A stretch of DNA of 64,000 nucleotides from Stomoxys calcitrans. Lineage: Eukaryota > Arthropoda > Insecta > Diptera > Muscidae. Location of the stretch: assembly GCF_963082655.1 (NCBI RefSeq), contig NC_081552.1:3100001-3164000 (forward strand). The letters run 5' to 3'. This document shows, in pieces, positions 45,661 to 57,849 of this stretch. Made by a program: the position numbers and the translations under genes. The stretch's first letter is position 1, and the number at the start of each line of letters is the position of its first letter. The notes under the pieces are model-generated. The model saw nothing but the letters and a program-made list of their open reading frames with translations, did no database searches and was not told the origin of the DNA.

Positions 45661-46552
45661 CTTTATGCTGTCTTCTTGAGTTTTTCTTGTTTTTTGGGAT
45701 AAGAATGGCGGTTTCCTCCACGACGTACATAAAAACCTTTGCACCTGAGAAGGTTAAGATTAGCAAATAGCACTTTAAATTGGAACGGTCCAACCATATA
45801 CGGCGCGGTTATCAAAACTACTAATACAAACATTTATGAAATCAAAATGTGTTTATCGACATGGGTGGGTCTATACGGGGACTATATCCTAACCTAGCAC
45901 GACTTTGACTGTCATATTCGGATGTGAGACTATAATGGGTTAATGTATCTCCTTTTTATGAAGGCAAGCAAACGATCAGGAACTTCATCATAGTCTTTCC
46001 ATATTTCAATTTTATTCGGCCCTCCTCGGTGATAAAGTTTGGCCAATAAGAAAAAAGCCCTTCGTTCGTAGAACAGTTTACAATTTTCTTGTAAGGCAAA
46101 CTTTGCACAATTAATAAAGAAGTAAGCTGTAATTTCACATAAATTATAACAGAAAAATGAGTTGCAGTGCAAGAGCCGATACCATCATAGACATCTTAAA
46201 TTAAATTGTTTCTGATTGTAATAAGAATTTATTAAATATATGAACTTCAAGTGCTTTTCATAAAAATACATCATATTGTCGTTGGCCCATTTAATGAAAT
46301 TTTCCTTTATTTTGTATTCAGAATGCAGTACTCAATTCAATCTCAAAGAATTAGGATGGCATTTTTTTCCAAGCAATAAATTTGAGACCAAAATTCAAAT
46401 TATTTGGAAAACCTCTCTCTGCCATATCAAAAAAACAAAGTTTTTCTATAAACAATTTTATACATATTAACAAAATAACCCTGATTGTCTGCATATGAAC
46501 TCCAAGAAATTTCTATCCACCTTACCATATGTCTGGTCCAATTGAATATTTG

Positions 46553-46556
<4 letters not shown>

Positions 46557-46584
<28 letters not shown>
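46557..46584. repeat. (AG)n microsatellite
   Basis: Fourteen AG dinucleotides without interruption. Confidence 0.95.
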
Positions 46585-46587
<3 letters not shown>

Positions 46588-47428
46588 AGGAAAGAAAAAC
46601 AATTTTCTAATTTCCAAATAAAATTGACATGACCCGCATTTATCACGAATACCTTCGACTTGCGCTGCCAAGGGGTCCAATGTCTAACCCTTTTCTTTTG
46701 TTTGTCCGTCTGTCTGTTTGGCATACTTTTTTCATTGGCATAAAGAAGAAAAAAACAAATTTTATTTATTTTTCAGATTTACAAATAAGGGATATCAGTT
46801 CTTAAAGATTTTGTTGGAAGCACAGCTTCTTGCTGGTTGCTGCCGCCTACTTAAGCTAAGAATGCAATTTTCTTAATACTCCAAAGGACAAAGCAACAAG
46901 GCTGGCACGCAAGGACACACAAAGCGGCAGCAGCAAGACGGGAGCAGCAAAGAGTGTAGAAATGCCTCTCGAATGGACCAAGTGGAGAAAATGGTTCAGA
47001 AATTTCAATGCCTAAATACAAATTTGCTATTTGCCCAACAATTGTTGTTGTCGACTCAAAATGGCAGCGGCGGCAACAATGAAGGCTTATGCCTTCCTTC
47101 CCTAAAAAACAGGAAAACAACATTGAGGTAGCAACAAAAACAGCAACAACAAAGAGGCAGATTGTTTTGTTCAGTGTGTTAGCAGCAAAAATCTTTTCTT
47201 TGGTATCAAGGCAAGAAGTAGGGCAAAAAATCGACATTAAGAAAGGAAACGAAACGAAGAATATGCTCACATTCAAAGCAATTGTAAGGCAAATTGCAAA
47301 ACGTAGAACGTAGCGTAGCGGCTAAAGCCGAGAAAAGGTAATTTGCCTTGCAACTGTGTGGCTACTGTAGCAGAAGCCATCTGTTTGTCCTTTTGTTGCA
47401 TGCAGCAAGGACAACACAATGCAAGAGC

Positions 47429-47453
47429 GTGTGTGTGTGTGTGTGTGTGTGTG
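47429..47453. repeat. (GT)n microsatellite
   Basis: About twelve GT dinucleotides, flanked by 'gagtgtaacg'. Confidence 0.95.
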
Positions 47454-48862
47454 AGTGTAACGTTTAACAATCGTTTCAGGCGAGTTATTTCTCTCCCTCT
47501 TACTCTCGCCAAGCACACAAAGCAAAAAAGGTTAATAACAATTGTTAGTGCAACAACAAAACATGACAACAAATGCTTGTAAAGCGTTTTGTTAGATTCT
47601 TTCGGTCTTTCTTATGGCCAGACACCGATGGACGGACAGTCACAGGGAGTTTTTACTTTGTAGACTGTTTGTGCATGCGCCGTCTGTCTGCAAGGACATC
47701 TTGTTACTTATCCTTCCTTTTTGTAAAGATCTAGCCCGTTTGATTAATTTACTCAATATTTTATGAATGCATTTCTTTTCGTTTTCGGCTCTAAAGTGAG
47801 CCCAGGGGGACAGATGACATCCTGAGCATGACTTTGATATTTGCTCTTCAATAGGATTTCTTCCAATTTGTCCGATTGTTATGATGAATTGTTTGTTTGG
47901 TAAACATTTCGAAATTTGTTCCAATCTAAAATCAAGAGGAATGAAAATGGGAAAATGGAAAAGGGAGTTTTGCCTTCTTCATGTCCATTTATCCCATACT
48001 AACTGGGGTTGGAGTGTCGCAAAGGTGAAATGCATTCAAAGGTAAGTCATTTAATTGGAAAATTGATAGGAATTGCGGATAATTTGAGGGGAGGTTACAG
48101 CACACACATACCCACACACACATTGTTCCATTGCTTGTCTATGGTCCCTTGGGGCCGGGAAGCATGTACGTGAGAAGATCTTCACTAAGGATGGGAAATT
48201 GTGCATGAACATCTGAAAGCCAAACATTTTATTGAAAACATTTAGCATGACTTGGGACTTTACAATATTACGATGGCATCTTTGAGTCAAAAGAGAAAAG
48301 AAATGGAGAGTCCTTTTATTTTTTAACCTTTGACAAGGAATTCCATTAATTGCATACCCAATAAAACTGCAAGTAATCGGCAAGGGAAGGAGAACACTTC
48401 ATCAATATGTTGAATGTCTTGAATATGAAATTTATTTACCCTGGATGCCTATGTTAAGCTGATCGATTAATCATTGTGCGCATAGGATGCATGCCGAGGA
48501 GATTTAAAAAAAGGAATATTTTTTTCTTTTGTCGCATTCATAGGTGGACCTACTTCTAAATCAACAGTGAGTGGCAAATTGGATGGTTTTAAAAAAGATT
48601 GTAAAATAGAAAATGCATGTTGAATGAGGGATTAATTTAAACAACGTTAGCAGTTGATTAACATCTTGATTAACAAACCCACGCCAGCCGGTTGTACTCA
48701 CCGGGAGAGAGCACATCCCGGAGTGCCTTCTCCGCACGCTTCTGGTCCGTGTCGGGATTGAAAAGAACCCCGGACCCTGGTTCTGTTCGGTTTGCCAGAG
48801 CTGCCTTCATCATCGGTCGGTGGCGGTGAGGTGTAACCGGTACATGGAGTGGGTACATTTCC

Positions 48863-51814
48863 GATCTTGCTCTGGCCTTACTTCACTACGGGAGTATAGT
48901 CATACTGGCTATGTCGCAAGGTGCTGTGCGAACATAGCCAGCAGTGTGTCACAAGCGTCGTAGTCGTCGCCTTCTGCGTCCTCGTCGTCGGACTATGCGA
49001 CTGCCCTGACCTCTCCCGTGCGGCAATATACGCAGAATTCCAGCCTCAATATTGCCAGGCCAGTGCCGGGAAGTGTATCGTTCTTGAAGTTAAACTGCAA
49101 CGGACTTCGTGGCAAGATCGATGAGATTGTGGACTTTATGAGTCGTAAGAGCATATTGGTCGCAGCGATCCAGGAGAGAAAGCTGACCAACACCTGCAGC
49201 TTGCACAGTTGTCACGGTTACAGTGTGCTACGTAAGGATCGCTCAAGGAATGGAGGTGGGGGATTGGCCTTCCTAATACACCATTCCAGCATGGGATAGC
49301 AGTCAGGTCTGGTACTGCCGAGATAAAGCTATACAACGTGTACATACCGCCGGCTGGTAGCTGTGTCCCGATTAATGGCCAGGCTTACAACCCCGACATA
49401 AGTGGGTTGCTATCTGGCCATAATCGTCTGGTTCTAGGGGGCTTTAATGCGCATCACACGTCATGGCATTCTCCCCTGGGTAACGACCAGCGTGGCATAG
49501 CTTTGGCAGAGCAGGTTGAAAGCTCCACATTTTGCACGGTGAATGAGGATACCCCCACTAAAATTACGAGGAGGTGCAGCAGCTCGCCAGACATCTCCAT
49601 TGCATCCCCTGATCTCCAGAGTGAAGTATCCTGGCAAGCCGTCATCTCACCATCGACCGACCACCTGACTTCAGAGAGTATACTAATACCCGCTTCATTG
49701 AACTGCCACCACCCTCTGATGTGCTTGCCGCCGAGAGGAAATTCCGAGACATCATCAACGCAGCAGCCGCTAGCTTTATACCAGCCGGTCGAATACCCCA
49801 AGTGCGGCCCAATTTACCCGCGCAAGCAGTGGTACTCGCAGATGAGCGTGATGGGATTCGTGCTACGGACCCCGCTAACCCCTGAATCAGCGAGCTGAAT
49901 CTAGAAATAAACAGGGTGGTCAACGAACATAAGCGGAATTTGTGGCTGGAGCACTTGGAGCAATGTACCTTAGGCACCAGTGTAGGCAAACTGAGGTCTA
50001 CTGTTAAGTCACTCTCGAACCCCGGTAGACCGGATGACAGGACCTCAGTCACTTTTGGCGAAATAACCGTGACTGATTCGAAGAGATGCGCCAGGTTGTT
50101 CAACCGTCAATTTATTGTGTATCCCGAGAGAGACAGGGCAAGGAGGAGAGCCATTCGCCCTATTCGTGATCTCCGAGCCGATGAACAACCATCACAATTT
50201 ACCGTGGGCGAAGTTATGTCATCCGTGGCGCCAAATCTTCTAAGGCGTTGGGCCCCGACGGAATCTCTACATTGATGTTGAAGAATCTGGATTCACCTGG
50301 AGTTGAGTACCTTACAACTGTCCTCAACCTGTCATTGAACACTCTTATAGTTCCCGATGTCTGGAAAATGGGCAGAGTGATCCCGCTACTAAAGCCTGGA
50401 AAGTACCCGAGTTTGGGGGAGTCGTACAGACTGATCTCCCTTCTCTCACCAATAGCAAAGACGCTTGAGGCATTACTCCTCCCGAGCTTCGTAGGAGAAT
50501 TTCCATTCGTCGAGCATCAACACGGATTTCGGAGACTGCACAGCACAACAACAGCTTTGCATGCCATCATCGCACACATTTGCCGTGGCTTCAATCAGCC
50601 CTGGCCATGTGATAGGACGGTCCTCGTAGCACTGGACCTATCGAAGGCATTCGACACGGTCAGCCATGCCAAATTATTTGAGGACATCGCCAACACGTCC
50701 CTCCAGCCAGGCCCGAAACGATGGGTCGCGAATTATCTGTGTGGTCGCCAGTCATTTGTGGAATTAAGGGATAAGAAATCGAAACATCGTAGAGTGAAAC
50801 AGGAAGTTCCCCAAGGTGGGGTGATATCTCCGGCTCTGTTTAACCTCTACCTATCCTCCATTCCACCCCCTCCAGACTGCATAGAGATCGTATCATATGC
50901 GGACGATTGTACAATCATGCCATCAGGCCACCCACCCATTGATGACATCTGCGATAGGTTGAACGTCTACCTCAACGAGCTTGCCTCATATTTAGCTGCA
51001 AGATATCCGCCACCAAATCTTTAGCCACATTGTTCACTACAAATACGCGTGAGGTGAATACTGAGCTGACTGCGATGGTCGATGGAGAGATGATTCCGAC
51101 CATCAAGTGTCCCAAAATACTTGGCGTCACATTTGACAGCTCTTACACATTCTCCCCACATGCCTCAGCAATCTGCGATAAAGTCAAAGGTAGAAACAAG
51201 GTCCTCAAGTCACTTGCTGGCAGCGCTTGGGATGCAGACAAAGAAACCTTGTTGACCACGTACAAAGCAATTGGCCGGTCTGTGGTAAGCTATGCAGCGC
51301 CAGTGTGGTATCGTCCACTTTGTGACAAGCAGTGGAATAATATTCAGATCTGTCAGAATGCTGCCCTCCGAACTGCGGCGGGCTGTCTCCTCAGTTCTCA
51401 TGTGGACCACCTCCATCAGGAGACAAAGATCGTACCAGTGCGAAGACATAACTATTGAGTTGCCCAAAAAGTAATTGCGGATTTTTCATATAGTCGGCGT
51501 TGACAAATTTTTTCACAGCTTGTGGCTCTGTAATTGCATTCTTTTTTCTGACAGTTATCAGCTGTTACTTTTAGCGCTTGCTTTAGAAAAAAGTGTAAAA
51601 AAGTATATTTGATTAAAGTTCATTCTAAGTTTTATTAAAAATGTATTTACTTTCTTTTAAAAAATCCGCAATTACTTTTTGGGCAATCCAATATATGCTG
51701 TCCAAGCAATACCTTTTAGGCTGCTATCGCAGAAACCATCCAAATCATCATCTTGTGGATAGATATCCACCACCCAGAAGCCTTAAGGTAGATCTACATT
51801 TCGGTAGTAAATAA
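48863..51814 (+). pseudogene. Jockey-like non-LTR ORF2, frameshifted and split by a MITE
   Basis: Endonuclease and RT in order but across several frames. 48863-49299 ends in SVSFLKLNCNGLRGKIDEIV (endonuclease start). 49338-49670 contains LVLGGFNAHHTSWHS and then SPDISIASP...STDHL. 49670-50245 is the linker with VVNEHKRNLWLEHLEQC and one stop near 49885. 50248-51010 is the RT: GPDGISTLML, HQHGFRRLHSTTT, catalytic LDLSKAFDTVSH, VPQGGVISPALFNLYL and SYADDCTIM. 51030-51454 is the thumb with CPKILGVTFDSS and YKAIGRSVVSYAAPVW. The C-terminus continues after the MITE from 51694 (MLSKQYLLGCYRRN) to a stop at 51812. At least four frameshifts are needed to read it. The catalytic YADD and other motifs survive, so decay is moderate. 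Confidence 0.85.
51455..51691 (+). mobile_element. Mariner-type MITE, copy 2, inside the retrotransposon
   Basis: 237 bp with terminal inverted repeats 'ttgagttgcccaaaaagtaa' and 'ttactttttgggcaatccaa'. TA flanks both ends (51453-51454, 51692-51693). The TIR supplies an in-frame TGA right after the insertion site. Removing the MITE plus one TA restores a continuous reading frame of the RT C-terminus, which proves insertion after the retrotransposon. Same family as 15415-15637. Confidence 0.9.
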
Positions 51815-51929
51815 TTTCGACTCGTTGGTGGCTCGCATATCTTTCCACCATTAAATGGCAAATCTCACTGAAGAGAAATATCAAAAGAGCGGCAAAGAGT
51901 ATGGTGTCGTTTGCTGTCCCCAGTGGTCT

Positions 51930-52478
51930 ACTTTATATCTTTTATCCGATATGGACTTTAAGGCTGTAGAGGCTACCATTTTAGTCCGATCTTAACTAGA
52001 TTAAGCACAAGGTATTTGATTTGACGTCCCAATACGTGTGCAAAATTTCAGAAAATTCGGTTAAGAGTTAGATATGCAAATTTGCACATGAACATTCCAT
52101 TAAGGAACTGGGGCAAACTTCTCTCAAACCAATGAGTGCTGTCCGAATCAATTTTAAGCTCTATGATAAGGGACCTCCTTTTTATAGCCGAGTCCGAAGG
52201 GGAGAAGTTTTTATCTTGCAAAAAAAAAAAAACCACCGCTGAACATTTTTCTGATGTTCCTGCCAGGATTCGAACCCAGGCGTTCAGCGTCATAGACGGA
52301 CATGCTAACCTCTGCGCTCCAGCATAGATATAGCTTCCAGATATATCTTGCATCCGATATAGACTTCGAGCCTGTAGAAGCCACAATTTTCATTAAAATC
52401 GATACTGATTTAGATACAGCTTCCATATATAATTCATCCGGTATGGACTTTTAAGGCAATAAAAGCCACAGTTTTGGT
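51930..52478 (+). mobile_element. Rep153-C fragment interrupted by a SINE
   Basis: Units with 'atccgatatggactttaagg' and 'gatttagatacagcttcca' occur on both sides of the SINE at 52076-52324. The right edge stops against the R1/I-type retrotransposon fragment near 52480. No terminal palindrome present. Confidence 0.65.
52076..52324 (-). mobile_element. tRNA-derived SINE copy with 7-bp target duplication
   Basis: Head at the right ('gaggttagcatgtccgtc' read on minus) with the B-box 'gggttcgaatcctggc'. The body is internally deleted around an A-run at 52220. The 3' end 'tgttcatgtgcaaatttgc' is at the left. TAGATAT occurs on both sides (52069-52075 and 52325-52331), inside the Rep153-C unit, so the SINE inserted into that repeat. 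Confidence 0.8.
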
Positions 52479-52479
52479 C

Positions 52480-54110
52480 AGGGAAACTTTCCCCTGACCG
52501 CAGTTACCACGTCATCAGCATATGCGACCACTTTTAAGCCTTTTTCTTCCAGAGACAATAATATACTGCTAATGGCTATATTCCAAAGAAGGGGAGACAG
52601 TAAACCTTCTTGAGGAGTTCCTCTGCTGACCCATCCTCTAGATCCACCGATCATGATTGACATCGGTTTTACCTTACATTGAAAGCACCATCATTGTCAA
52701 GCAATGCTACCATTGTATATTCCTTGACAGCGAGAGAACCCACTATGTAGCCGACTAGGTCGTGAAGGGCTGTATCAGTGGACTAGCCTTTACTATATGC
52801 ATGCTGCAGGCGATCTCCAGCCCTAAGATATGCTTCTATCAACCTCTCAAGAGTCTTCAGCATAGAGGATGACTGTCTAATAGGACGAAAATCTTTCGCC
52901 TTCGTGTGGAAAGGTTTTCCTGCTTTCGGAATGAAAATGACCTTTGTGTCCCTCCATCCCACAGATAGATATGACATGCTGATTCAAGCAGGGTATATCT
53001 CACAGCTTGTAATTCAACCGGTGATACATTTTCAGGGCGAACGCATACCATTGGCAACCTCTTCTGGCGCCACGTTGTCCGTTGGAGAATTTCCTGGAAA
53101 TGTATATCAACGAGTAGTTCTAGTGTTTCCTCACTAGACATTGTCCCTACATTCTCTGACTTCTGAATATACCCCACCGTAATAGGTCTCAGGTCAGAAT
53201 CTTCCTTAGCTTCGGGGCCTCAGATGTATCCTCCACGGAGCTACAGAATTTCACCCAGAATTTTTTCTGAGCCTTTCTTAGCTCAGCCTTTTGGATGTTC
53301 CAATTCTGTGGTGCTTTTGTGGCTTTTGCCCTGTTGAAGAGTTTTCTGCAGTCGTTTTCTTTGGTGGTCGCTGTTTGCCCTTGGCTGACACAAACGAGTA
53401 ATTCAGGGCCTTCATGATCCGGTTGACCGCAGTTGCCACTTCCTTTTCTGGTCTAGAGGGGATAGACGTGTAGAATTTTGCCGAAATTTATTTTCGACAA
53501 GGCTGAAACTAATATAACGACAATCAAAGAAGCTGTGGTCATCCAACGCCTATTCTTGCGCTTATATCTTCCTATACAAAGGTAATAGTTAGTACCTTCA
53601 TTACAATTATAATATAATAGAAAAGCAGCGCGCCCCTTTCGTTGACATCCACACTACCCATATCTGGGGATGTGCATTAGCATCACTTCCTTCAATGAGG
53701 CTCTTCTTCCCTACAGAAGCGACTTCAACCAGCAACTTAAGGTTTGAAGGCGGCATCTCTGAATCGTGTGACATTTATAGGGAAGCCAGACAGTAAGGTA
53801 CTTATTTATTTCAAGGCTGGCTGCTACCGATTCTTCAGTGCTTAGCGACGGAAGAAGAAAAACATTTAGACTACCCTTTGCAAGAAGACAGGCTCTGTGT
53901 CTCTTATTCCCCGTACCCTTGAGTAGTTTAAATCCCGGCATTCTTAGTATACGAACCATTCCTCCACACACCCATGATTCTTGGACAAGTACCACGTCAA
54001 ATCTCCCTGCGATCAGGAGGACCTTTAGTGCCGCCGAAGCGGCCTTACAATGGTGGAGATTTATCTGCAGAAACCGGACCAAAGTCGGGATGCAGAACTT
54101 CCACACTGTT
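52480..54110 (-). pseudogene. Decayed R1/I-group retrotransposon ORF2, 3' truncated
   Basis: Read right to left. Endonuclease start VRFLQINLHHCKAASAALKV with VLVQESWV (about 54100-53950), then DANAHPQIW (about 53670). The linker follows (VATAVNRIMKALNYSFVS, NCRKLFNRAKATK-like; 53450-53240). RT has MSSEETLELLVDIHF, KVIFIPKAGKPFHTKAKDF, SSMLKTLERLIEAYL, a LLDNDGAFN version of the first catalytic motif (about 52700), RGTPQEGLLSPLLWN and YADDVVTAVRGKF at the truncated end. Frameshifts and stops break it throughout. RT is missing between the first catalytic motif and RGTPQ. Same family as 9480-11660. Confidence 0.75.
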
Positions 54111-54277
54111 GTGATAGCCTCGTCTTCTGTCCTATAATTTTTTTTTTTCATAGAAGGAGCAATATTTTTACCGTTTTGGCGACACCTGACTTAGTAAATA
54201 GGACTATTCTTAGAAAAAAAATCAAAAGTTTATCGAGCGGTTTGTTCTTCGTCAAAGGGTTAATCAATGTTAATGTT

Positions 54278-54279
<2 letters not shown>

Positions 54280-54323
<44 letters not shown>
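54280..54323. repeat. Poly(T) tract of 44 bases
   Basis: An uninterrupted T homopolymer, the longest in the window. It could be the poly(A) tail of a minus-strand retroposed sequence extending to the right, but I find no recognisable body there. Confidence 0.95.
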
Positions 54324-54324
<1 letters not shown>

Positions 54325-55795
54325 TAAAACAAAGGTGGCACACGTTTGTTTGAGTCACAATACTATTTTTACGATGAGAACTTTTGTTCTCTTCGAAAAG
54401 ACAAGCATGTTTTGAAAACATAGCCGGGGTTTCGCATTAATTTTCATTATTTATGTCCTATTTTAGAAACACCCGTTTTTGAGCCCTCCCCAAGGAAGCA
54501 AAACGAAATCAATTAGAATGAAATTTATTTGAAAGGTCTAAACTCTTGGCAACATGAACAGTAACCACGATGGAATGCCAAGAAATTTATGACACATTGT
54601 GGCTGGCCGTCTTAGAACGGCGTCTTAGGGCAATGTTGCAATGCAACAAGGAGGTAGAAAGGGGAGGCAGAAACAAAGTGAGCGAATGAATGAATGAATG
54701 AACGATGGCAGCTAGCATATGATAAAAGGCACATGATTAATGCCGGGTCACGCCCAACCATAAAAACAACATTTTGCAAAAATATTTATGTTTCCCGAGA
54801 AATACAAACATCATTAGAAAACAATAAAAGACCCACAACAAAATAATCCAAACCCAAGCACAAAAGCAACCAGCAAAACAAAAAAACACAACGTAACTTC
54901 AATTCAATCAATTCGAATTCCGGAAAGCAAAGAAAGGATGCCTCAAATATTTCCCATGATCTGTTCTCCTAGCCAGAAGAAGGCAAAACAGAAACGAAGG
55001 ACACACTGACACAACGTGACAGCCCTCAATATCCAACGAATTATTCAAATCGTAGTCATCATCATCATCATCATCGTACACATGTCCCTGGCCATGTTTG
55101 TTTTCAATTTCGGCATCCACTCAACGAAAATCTACGCTGGTGTAGAAGAAAGAGAAAAAGGTTAAGGTTGTTGGCTGTACACATCTTTTTAAAAGGCCAA
55201 ATACAACAAAGCCTTGGTGTTAATCTTAAGCTAGGGAAACGTGGAAGAAGTGTAAAAAAAAAAACTAAACTAAACCATTTCAACTACAATAGATAACCAC
55301 AAAATGTAAAAATAACAGTAGAGGAAAACTAAGGACATTCCTCCAACACCAGAATCCTTTCTTCTAATGCCAGTAGCAACAACCAACAACACTCATACAA
55401 ACTGAATGTCAAAATGAACAAAGGGAAATGTCCGATCAAGACGACTTATAGACACTCTTTCTTCCTCTTCTTTGGTATTGTTGCCTTGAAGACACAAATT
55501 GATTTATTTTCCAATAATAGCTACAATAAACGAATTAGGGATTATATTTCTTGTTGCTGCCACGAAAGGTTGGCAGTGGCAAAGGGATTAGGCAATTTTA
55601 AATTGAAAAATTACTCCTTTCATTGAGAAAGCCAGGTGTCAAAGCAATAAAAATAAGAATGACGTGGATCTTTGATGAGGAAAAACAGATAATCTATAGT
55701 AGCAGAAGGTGGTTAAATCTTTAGATTGGATACAGGTTAAGGTTTCTTAACACTCTTGCACGTATGAAATGTAGCAGAGAATGTCTGTTAAAAAC
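54324..55795. other. Non-coding DNA, nothing recognised
   Basis: Includes an (ATC)n stretch near 55055-55075. Short frames only. No repeat family assigned. Confidence 0.45.
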
Positions 55796-55975
55796 CAGTA
55801 ATGGAAAGGCAAAATGCGGACGGTGCCGACTATGTAATACCCGACATCTACCCCATAATTTCAAGGTGGAAGATATATCCATTTCTGATTCAATTTAATG
55901 GACCTCGGCGAATGTTTTCAGATGGATTATGTTTCCATGTTAAATTTCGAGCAACTACGTTCCAACTGTAAAAAC
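55796..55975 (-). mobile_element. Rep153-C hairpin-end fragment
   Basis: 'aaccagtaatggaaaggc', a degraded hairpin ('gcggacggtgccgac') and 'gtaatacccgacatctacc' match the left end of 36585-38165. The interior is lost. It abuts the next element. Confidence 0.6.
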
Positions 55976-55980
55976 TACAA

Positions 55981-57689
55981 ACAAGTAAAAAGGCGTTAAG
56001 TTCGGCCGGGCCGAACTTTGGATACCCACCATCTCTGGTATATATGTACACCACCTTTCTTCAAAATCAAGTGAAAATTGCATACCTTATGTCCTATAGC
56101 AGTTATAGAATAAACAAGTAAAAATCCGATTTGGACCAAATACTAATAAGTACAAGTCATTGTTCAATTTTGTGTATAACGAAATATTGGTCTTTTTAGT
56201 AGCTATATCTAAAAATAAACCGATCTGAACCATATACGACACGAATGTCGAAAAGCCTAACATAAGTCACAGTGTCAAATTTCGGTTTATTAATGCGTCT
56301 TTTTTGGGGCCAAGACTTTAAATCGAGATATCGGTCTATGTGGCAACTATATCCAAAGGATGTGAGTGAAATCAAAGAAGGTTGTCGATGTGAGTGAAAT
56401 CAAAGAAGGATGTCGAAGGGCCTAACACAACTCACTGTCCCAAATTGCGACGACATCGGACAATAAATGCGCTTTTCCTGGCCCCAAAACTTAAAACCGA
56501 GAAATCGGTCTATATGACAGCTATATCCAAATCTTGACCGATCTGTGCCCTCGAACTATGTAAAGGGGTTTAACCTAACTCAATTTTCCAAATTTCGGCG
56601 ACATCAGACAATAAATGCGCTTTTTATGGGCAAAAAACCTTAAATCAAGAGATCGGTTTATATGGCAGCTATATCCAAATCTGGACCGATCTGGGCCAAA
56701 TTGACGAAAGATTTTGGGGAGCCTAACGTAACTCACTGTCCCAAATTTCAGCAAAATCGGATAATAAATGTGGCTTTTATGGTCAAAAACCCTTAAATCG
56801 AGAGATCGGTCTATATGGCAGCTATATCCAAATCTGAACCGATCTGGGCCAAATTGACGAAGGATTTCGAGGGGCGTAACATAACTCACTGTCCCAAATT
56901 TCAGTAAAATCGAATAATAAATGTCGCTTTTATGGGCAAAAACCTTAAATCGAGAGATCTATATGGCAGCTATATCCAAATCTGGACCAATCTGGGCCAA
57001 ATTGACGAAGGATGTCGTAGGGCCTAACACAGCTCACTTTCCCAAATTTCAGCGAAATCGGATAATGAATGTGGCTTTTATGGGCCTAAGACCCTAAATC
57101 GGAGGATCGGTCTATATGGCAGCTATATCCAAATCTCAATCGATCTGAGCCAAATTGACGAAGGACGTTCGGTGGCCTAACATAACTCACTGTTTCAAAT
57201 TTCAACAAAATTGGATAATAAATGTGGCTTTTATGGGCCTAAGACCCAAAATCGGCGGATCGGTCTATATGACAGCTATATCCAAATCTAGACCGATCTG
57301 GGCCAAATTGACGGAGGATGTCGAAGAGCCTAACACAACTCACTGTCCCAAATTTCAGCGGATAATAAATGTGGCTTTTATTGGCCTGAGACCCTATATC
57401 GGCGTATTGGTCTATATGGGAGCTATGTCAAGATATAGTCCGATATAGCCCATCTTCGAACTTAACCTGCTTATGGACTAAAAAAGAATCAGTGCAAAGT
57501 TTCAGCTCAATATCTCTATTTTTAAAGAATGTAGCGTGATTTCAACAGACAGACGGACGGACATGTCTTGATCGTCTTAGATTTTTAGGCTGATCAAGAG
57601 TATATATACTTTATAGGGTCGGAAATGGATATTTCGATCCAAACGGAATGACAAAATGAGTATACCCCCATCCTTCGGTGGTGGGTATA
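55981..57689 (-). mobile_element. Complete Rep153-B copy, 1.7 kb, best-preserved termini
   Basis: The left end 'acaagtaaaaaggcg' is followed by a perfect palindrome (arms AAGTTCGGCC / GGCCGAACTT, one-base loop) at 55998-56018. The right end is the 29-bp imperfect palindrome TATACCCCCA ... GGGTATA at 57661-57689. ATACCCACCA (56022-56031) and TGGTGGGTAT (57679-57688) are perfect 10-bp subterminal inverted repeats. Unit landmarks (TATAT) at 56511, 56659, 56812, 56960, 57113, 57266 and 57413 give steps of 148, 153, 148, 153, 153 and 147. A 30-bp tandem duplication lies at 56357-56413. Frames such as 57155-57448 are repeat read-through. Confidence 0.85.
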
Positions 57690-57791
57690 AAAATAAATAT
57701 ATTGAGCACTTTATTGTTCATGTTACGTCTTTAGTTGTTATTTTTCCCCGATTTCGGTAAAATTAAAGTACAATGGGTTATATAAGACCCA

Positions 57792-57838
57792 TTCAGCGGT
57801 GGTTACTTCTAATGCTGGAGACATTTGTGAGGTACTGT
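57792..57838 (+). mobile_element. SINE internal fragment
   Basis: 'cagcggtggttacttctaat' and 'catttgtgaggtactgtgcc' match the SINE body read from 61540 leftwards. It is only about 47 bp and lies between two Rep153 ends. Confidence 0.5.
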
Positions 57839-57849
57839 GCCAGTGGCAG

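Larger units (their letters stand above)
45661..48862. other. Non-coding DNA with two dinucleotide runs
   Basis: Unique-looking sequence. It contains an AG run at 46557-46584 and a GT run at 47429-47453. Minus-strand frames at 46851-47276 and 47273-47572 are open over low-complexity DNA without a recognised domain. A GC-richer stretch at 48680-48860 just upstream of the retrotransposon is open on the minus strand for 62 codons; it may be a decayed 5' part of that element. Confidence 0.4.

Noticed and set aside
49454..50103. Minus-strand frames of 115 and 153 codons
   Set aside because: Antisense of the Jockey-like ORF2, which shows the motifs on the plus strand.
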